DNA of 55,914 nt from Pseudomonadota bacterium (GTDB lineage Bacteria > Pseudomonadota > Alphaproteobacteria > UBA9655): the NCBI GenBank assembly GCA_018242065.1, contig JAFECQ010000025.1, positions 1 to 55,914 of the forward strand, read 5' to 3'. Shown one piece after another: positions 52,274-55,914 of the stretch (its first letter is position 1; each line of letters starts with the position of its first letter). The position numbers and the translations under genes were made by a program. The notes beneath the pieces were generated by a model. The model ran no database searches, was not told where the DNA came from, and worked only from the letters and a program-made list of their open reading frames with translations.

Positions 52274-54436
52274 CTACTCCAAAAGTCTCTGCCACCAACC
52301 TTTTCGAGCACCCGCTTTTTTCCGCTCTTGAACACGTGCTGGAACAGATTCTTCAGTTTTCTTTTTCCCACCCTTTGGCATTTTTTCAGGTGGCACTTCA
52401 ACAGGCGGAGTGTGTGAAATAGGTTCATGTTTTGAAGTCAAGGAGATTGCTTCAGACGGAGCTTCCAAAGATGGTTTAGTATCTGTTGGATGGTCTTCTC
52501 GTTTATGACGTTGTCTACGGTCAAATTTACGATACCGTCTACGGCTCGACTTCCTCTCGGGGTTTTCACCTTCAAGAGAATCAGCTTGAGCAGGGGGTTC
52601 CTTAGGTTGCTCATGTTGGGTTGGCGGATGAGAAACATGAGGAGCAGCTTGGGGTCTTGAGCGTCCTTTTGCCCTTCGATCATGCTTTCGTCCACCTGAG
52701 AGACGTTCTCTAGAAGCAGAGTGTGGTTGTTCTCCTCTTTCTGGTTGTTGCACAGGGAAACTTGTATCAAGTTGCTGCTCTTCTTCTGTAGCGGTGTTTA
52801 GTGCTGGTTCTCGCTTTAAGCGGACACGCTCAATTCGATAATCAGGAGGAATAAAGGCATCATCTCTTGCAAACCGAATTGTGATTTTCCATCTTAATTC
52901 AAGTTCTTGTAGAACATTTCGTTTTTGGTTCAAGATGTAAAGAGCAATGGAAGTTGGCAGATGGACAATGATCTCACTAACCTTTTGCTGAATGGCTTCT
53001 TCTTCAATGCCACGGAGCACGTGAAGAGAGGAAGACTCAACAGATCGAATCATTCCAGTACCTCGACAAGCTTGGCAGGGAAGACTTGTAGATTCAATAA
53101 TATTAGGTCTTAAACGTTGACGGGAAAGCTCTAAAAGACCAAAGGGACTAATGCGACCCACTTGTACCCGTGCGCGATCATGTCTCATAGCATCTTTTAA
53201 ACGGCGTTCAACAGCTTCTATATTGCGGGTTTCATCCATATCGATGAAATCAATAACAACGAGCCCTGCAAGGTCTCGCAGACGTAGCTGACGTGAAACT
53301 TCTTCCGCAGCTTCTAAATTTGTTTTAAATGCTGTTTCTTCAATATGACGCTCTCGTGTGGCTTTACCGGAGTTTACATCTATCGCAACAAGGGCTTCTG
53401 TTGTTCCAAAAACAATATAACCACCGGATTTTAACTGAACAACGGGATTATGCATGGCATCAATTTGTCGCTCAACACCATAGCGGTTGAAAAGAGGAAG
53501 CTTATCATCCGTATATTGCTTTATTTTCTTAGCGTGACTGGGCATGAGCTTGCGAATAAACTCTTTCGCTTCTTTATATCCAGCATCTCCTTCGATCCAA
53601 ATTTCTTCAATATCTCGGGTATAATAATCTCTGATGGCTCGCTTGATGAGATCGCTTTCTTCGTAAATGAGTGCTGGGGCAATGGAATGAAGGGTTTTTT
53701 CGCGAATGTCATTCCATAGTCGCATTAAGTAATCGCAATCCCTCTTGATTTCAGTCTTATTTCGAGCCATGCCAGCAGTGCGGATAATGACAGACATTGT
53801 TTCGGGAAGGTCAATGGATTCAATAATTTCACGTAAACGTTTACGATCTGCAACGCTTGTTATTTTACGAGAGATTCCTCCCCCTTTCGCAGCGTTAGGC
53901 ATGAGGACACAATAGCGACCCGCAAGCGACAGGTATGTCGTAAGGGCTGCACCTTTCCCCCCTCGTTCCTCTTTTGTAACTTGAACGAGCATAATTTGCC
54001 GGCGTTTGATAACTTCTTGAATCTTATATTGACGTAAGGGGCGAGAACGATAGGGACGTACTTGGATCTCTTCAACATCTTCTCCACCAAGCGTTTCAAC
54101 ATCATTGTTAATATTCGAAGTTTCCTCGGGCTCATCAATAGAAACCATGGATGCTTCTTCTTGAGCCATGAGCGCTTCACGATCTTCAACAGGAATGCGA
54201 TAATAGTCAGGGTGAATTTCATTAAAAGCTAAGAAACCATGTCGGTTTCCGCCAAACTCAACAAAAGCAGCCTGTAACGAAGGTTCTATGCGGATAACTT
54301 TTGCGAGATAGATATTACCTTTGAACTGTTTTTTTGTCGTTGTCTCGAAATCAAATTCTTCGAGACGGTCGTTACTTAAAATCGCCACCCTTGATTCTTC
54401 GGGATGAGCGGCGTCAATTAGCATTCGTTTACTCAT
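52274..54436 (-). CDS. rne: Ribonuclease E/G
   Basis: 720 residues. The S1 domain (about 38-120, KGNIYLAKVIRIEPSLQAAF VEFGGNRHGFL), RNase H-like and catalytic region (GGYIVFGTTEALVAIDVNSG, DFIDMDETRNIEAVERRLKD) and zinc-link LPCQACRGTG are intact. After about 555 the tail is disordered, charged and Pro/Arg-rich, fit for scaffolding a degradosome. It is a central mRNA-decay and rRNA-processing enzyme. ATG 54436 is preferred to a TTG three bases upstream. Confidence 0.95.
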   Translation of the reverse strand: MSKRMLIDAAHPEESRVAILSNDRLEEFDFETTTKKQFKGNIYLAKVIRIEPSLQAAFVEFGGNRHGFLAFNEIHPDYYRIPVEDREALMAQEEASMVSIDEPEETSNINNDVETLGGEDVEEIQVRPYRSRPLRQYKIQEVIKRRQIMLVQVTKEERGGKGAALTTYLSLAGRYCVLMPNAAKGGGISRKITSVADRKRLREIIESIDLPETMSVIIRTAGMARNKTEIKRDCDYLMRLWNDIREKTLHSIAPALIYEESDLIKRAIRDYYTRDIEEIWIEGDAGYKEAKEFIRKLMPSHAKKIKQYTDDKLPLFNRYGVERQIDAMHNPVVQLKSGGYIVFGTTEALVAIDVNSGKATRERHIEETAFKTNLEAAEEVSRQLRLRDLAGLVVIDFIDMDETRNIEAVERRLKDAMRHDRARVQVGRISPFGLLELSRQRLRPNIIESTSLPCQACRGTGMIRSVESSSLHVLRGIEEEAIQQKVSEIIVHLPTSIALYILNQKRNVLQELELRWKITIRFARDDAFIPPDYRIERVRLKREPALNTATEEEQQLDTSFPVQQPERGEQPHSASRERLSGGRKHDRRAKGRSRPQAAPHVSHPPTQHEQPKEPPAQADSLEGENPERKSSRRRYRKFDRRQRHKREDHPTDTKPSLEAPSEAISLTSKHEPISHTPPVEVPPEKMPKGGKKKTEESVPARVQERKKAGARKGWWQRLLE

Positions 54437-54639
54437 CAATCCAACTCCATACTTACTCCTCTAATGAGGATATTTGCAATTGGAAACCTGATGATTTGAT
54501 TAACTTACCACATACCTCATGTAAAAGGTGCGCAAATGAGCAAAGTTAAGCCCACAAAAGGGGAGATGTAGTCATCTATAATCATGTTCGAGTCATCTCT
54601 TTAATTTGCATTGCGTGGCCATTAATTTCTAAATCAAAC

Positions 54640-54775
54640 CTATCGTCGGTTTCGCTTTGTGTTACTGTTTAAATTCTTCTTGGCGGCTGAAAAAAACTCA
54701 GGGCTGCTTCTGCTTTTCATTATGGCCCTTGAACCACATCATTGCACCAAGAGGCAACTTTATATTCCTTAGCAT
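54640..54775 (-). pseudogene. Small frameshifted gene upstream of rne
   Basis: ATG 54775, preceded by GATAAGG, opens MLRNIKLPLGAMMWFKGHNE KQKQP and stops at 54698. Removing one base in the CCC just before the stop would join it to PEFFSAAKKNLNSNTKRNRR, which ends at 54640. Together this gives a coherent ~45-residue basic protein. It is either a recent pseudogene or a sequencing error at the CCC. The remaining parts of the 54437-54888 gap show no gene; the part next to rne probably contains its long leader, which in other bacteria mediates autoregulation. Confidence 0.35.
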
Positions 54776-54888
54776 AACCTTATCTTATCTGCAGGGCAAT
54801 CATTTTGTTACAAAAGCAATGGGTTGAACTTTAACTCCTATGTTTTATGGGACCTATCATTGTTAAGTCCGGACAAGAAGGTTCTACT

Positions 54889-55611
54889 TTAAATACCAAC
54901 TTTAACGTGATCGAGACCGTCAAAATAATGAGAATTTGTTATTTTTTTAGGATCTTTTTCCCCATTTAAATTGATAATTATAAGTTGACCATTTCCATAT
55001 CCGTAATCATTTCGAAAATCGTATATAGCCCCAATAATGGCAACTTTTTTAGATTCCACCTTTTCCTTAAAGTCAGCGAGAGCTTTTTCGACTTGATTGT
55101 GTACATTCAATGCCACAGCTTGATTTTCATCAGGAGCAGCTTTGACATCCATTGTCAAAAGCTCCTTACGGATTGCTGGTGCAATTTGATTTAGGTCACC
55201 TCTTGCTGCTTTTATCGCCCCACAATGTGAATGTCCAACAAAAATAAGGACGGGCGTTTTTAGAGAATTCACACCATATTCGATGGATCCTTGTGTTGTT
55301 GAAAATTGATTTCCGATATTCCGTGCAACAAAAATGTCATTTTCAGCGCCTTGCGAAAAGTTGTCGACTTGAACACGTGAATCCGAGCACATCACCATCG
55401 TCACACGAGGATTTTGTATGTCTTGGAAACTTTGGAAGTGTTCATCAGGTGTCCATGCAGCAAAAGCCGCATTATCTTCAATTAAATCAGCGATGGCTCC
55501 TTTGATGGTTTTTTCAAGAGATTCGTTTTTGAGAGCGGTTTCAGCGGCGTATACAAAAGGGGTACTTCCTATAAAAACGACACTTACGATTGTGAGGATC
55601 ATTCTAATCAT
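54889..55611 (-). CDS. Periplasmic beta-carbonic anhydrase
   Basis: 240 residues. Signal peptide of about 22 residues ending in YAA. Zinc ligands Cys75, His127 and Cys130 and the catalytic pair Asp77-Arg79 are seen in CSDSR and GHSHCGAI. It interconverts CO2 and bicarbonate; the signal peptide puts it in the periplasm. AGGAGAAG precedes the ATG. It stands alone. Confidence 0.93.
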   Translation of the reverse strand: MIRMILTIVSVVFIGSTPFVYAAETALKNESLEKTIKGAIADLIEDNAAFAAWTPDEHFQSFQDIQNPRVTMVMCSDSRVQVDNFSQGAENDIFVARNIGNQFSTTQGSIEYGVNSLKTPVLIFVGHSHCGAIKAARGDLNQIAPAIRKELLTMDVKAAPDENQAVALNVHNQVEKALADFKEKVESKKVAIIGAIYDFRNDYGYGNGQLIIINLNGEKDPKKITNSHYFDGLDHVKVGI

Positions 55612-55758
55612 GTTGCTTCTCCTGTTATTTCATTCTTTTTAACAGGAAAATGATAATAATTTCTTAAAATTTTTCACTGCCTTATGCGTAGTAATTATTT
55701 AACTAATATTTGTTATTATTAATATATATATAAATATTATTTATCGAAAGGTAGAGAG

Positions 55759-55905
55759 ATGAGAACTTATTTAACTACTATAGTCCTTTTTGCCTCATTT
55801 ATGATTCCTATTGTAAGCCAAGCGCAACCAAAAACACCACTCTATGTGCATAACGATACGGGTGAGTCCTTACGGGTTATGTTAAAAGTAATGGGGCTGT
55901 CCTAG
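55759..55905 (+). CDS. Short secreted peptide, probably truncated
   Basis: 48 codons. Signal peptide of about 23 residues (LTTIVLFASFMIPIVSQAQ), then TPLYVHNDTGESLRVMLKVM and an abrupt stop. GGTAGAGAG precedes the ATG. The final codons lie in GGGGCTGTCC, which may be the end of an insertion sequence, so the natural C-terminus may be lost. Confidence 0.5.
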   Translation: MRTYLTTIVLFASFMIPIVSQAQPKTPLYVHNDTGESLRVMLKVMGLS

Positions 55906-55914
55906 ATAACTAGT
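55893..55914. mobile_element. Possible insertion-sequence terminus at window edge
   Basis: GGGGCTGTCCTAGATAACTA follows a TA dinucleotide and interrupts a signal-peptide gene. It looks like the terminal inverted repeat of an IS5-type element from memory, but only 22 bases are visible. Confidence 0.25.

Overview
The window looks like a chromosomal segment of an AT-rich alphaproteobacterium, most likely a host-associated or intracellular member of the Holosporales/Rickettsiales-like groups. The evidence is indirect. The cox operon is of alphaproteobacterial type (coxB-coxA-ctaB-ctaG, coxC, SURF1, M16 peptidase). There is a K+-independent H+-pyrophosphatase, a cpa-type Tad pilus locus, palindromic repeats (one inside a protein-coding gene), and secreted proteins with eukaryotic-type domains (ubiquitin-like, OTU protease, NB-ARC/TPR). 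No 16S or other taxonomic marker is present, so this placement is inference.

Left arm, about 1-12.7 kb, is accessory DNA. It starts with the open-ended 5' part of a phage/plasmid-type winged-helix replication-like protein carrying heptapeptide repeats, translationally coupled to a GNAT/LuxI-like protein. It continues with an AlpA/excisionase-type regulator, a perfectly phased 10-bp repeat array and an Xre regulator with a palindromic operator. Next comes an overlapping pair, a membrane sensor kinase and a NB-ARC/TPR (STAND) protein that has a signal peptide. After tRNA-Thr(UGU) come a 2OG-oxygenase-like protein, a second GNAT/LuxI-like paralogue, an S24-like regulator without catalytic residues, a second-type peptide deformylase, a LuxR-type autoinducer-binding domain without HTH, an MFS/ProP-type transporter and a tiny secreted peptide.

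From 12.8 to 17.2 kb is core: tRNA-Pro(GGG), cutA, rplM-rpsI with a terminator, an HtrA lipoprotein protease and rarA. At 17.3-19.3 kb lies a secreted protein with an unmistakable ubiquitin-like domain. After a coiled-coil secreted protein and an MFS permease, 22.4-34.5 kb holds a complete-looking Tad/Cpa assembly locus (tadD, cpaA-F, tadB, tadC, tadE, tadF-like, tadG) in which no Flp major pilin gene is visible.

34.5-43.6 kb is a rearranged cytochrome c oxidase region. coxB-coxA-ctaB-microORF-ctaG are on + and coxC, SURF1 and M16 on -, separated by a YejA-like peptide-binding protein and interrupted by a small Cys-rich secreted protein. coxB contains an in-frame 123-bp palindromic element. 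Exactly where coxC would be expected, after ctaG, sits a convergent gene for a secreted OTU-type cysteine protease. Its C-terminal ~62-residue module is repeated near the N-terminus of the ubiquitin-like protein 24 kb away, and both genes have similar TTGACA/TACATA promoters. This pair, a secreted ubiquitin mimic and a secreted probable deubiquitinase sharing one private module, is the most striking signal in the window.

The right arm, 45.9-55.9 kb, is mostly housekeeping: a BI-1 family protein, pssA/psd, a LOG-family protein, a J-domain protein, hppA, rne and a periplasmic beta-carbonic anhydrase. Small decayed genes lie between them, and a secreted-peptide ORF at the right edge may be cut by an insertion-sequence end.
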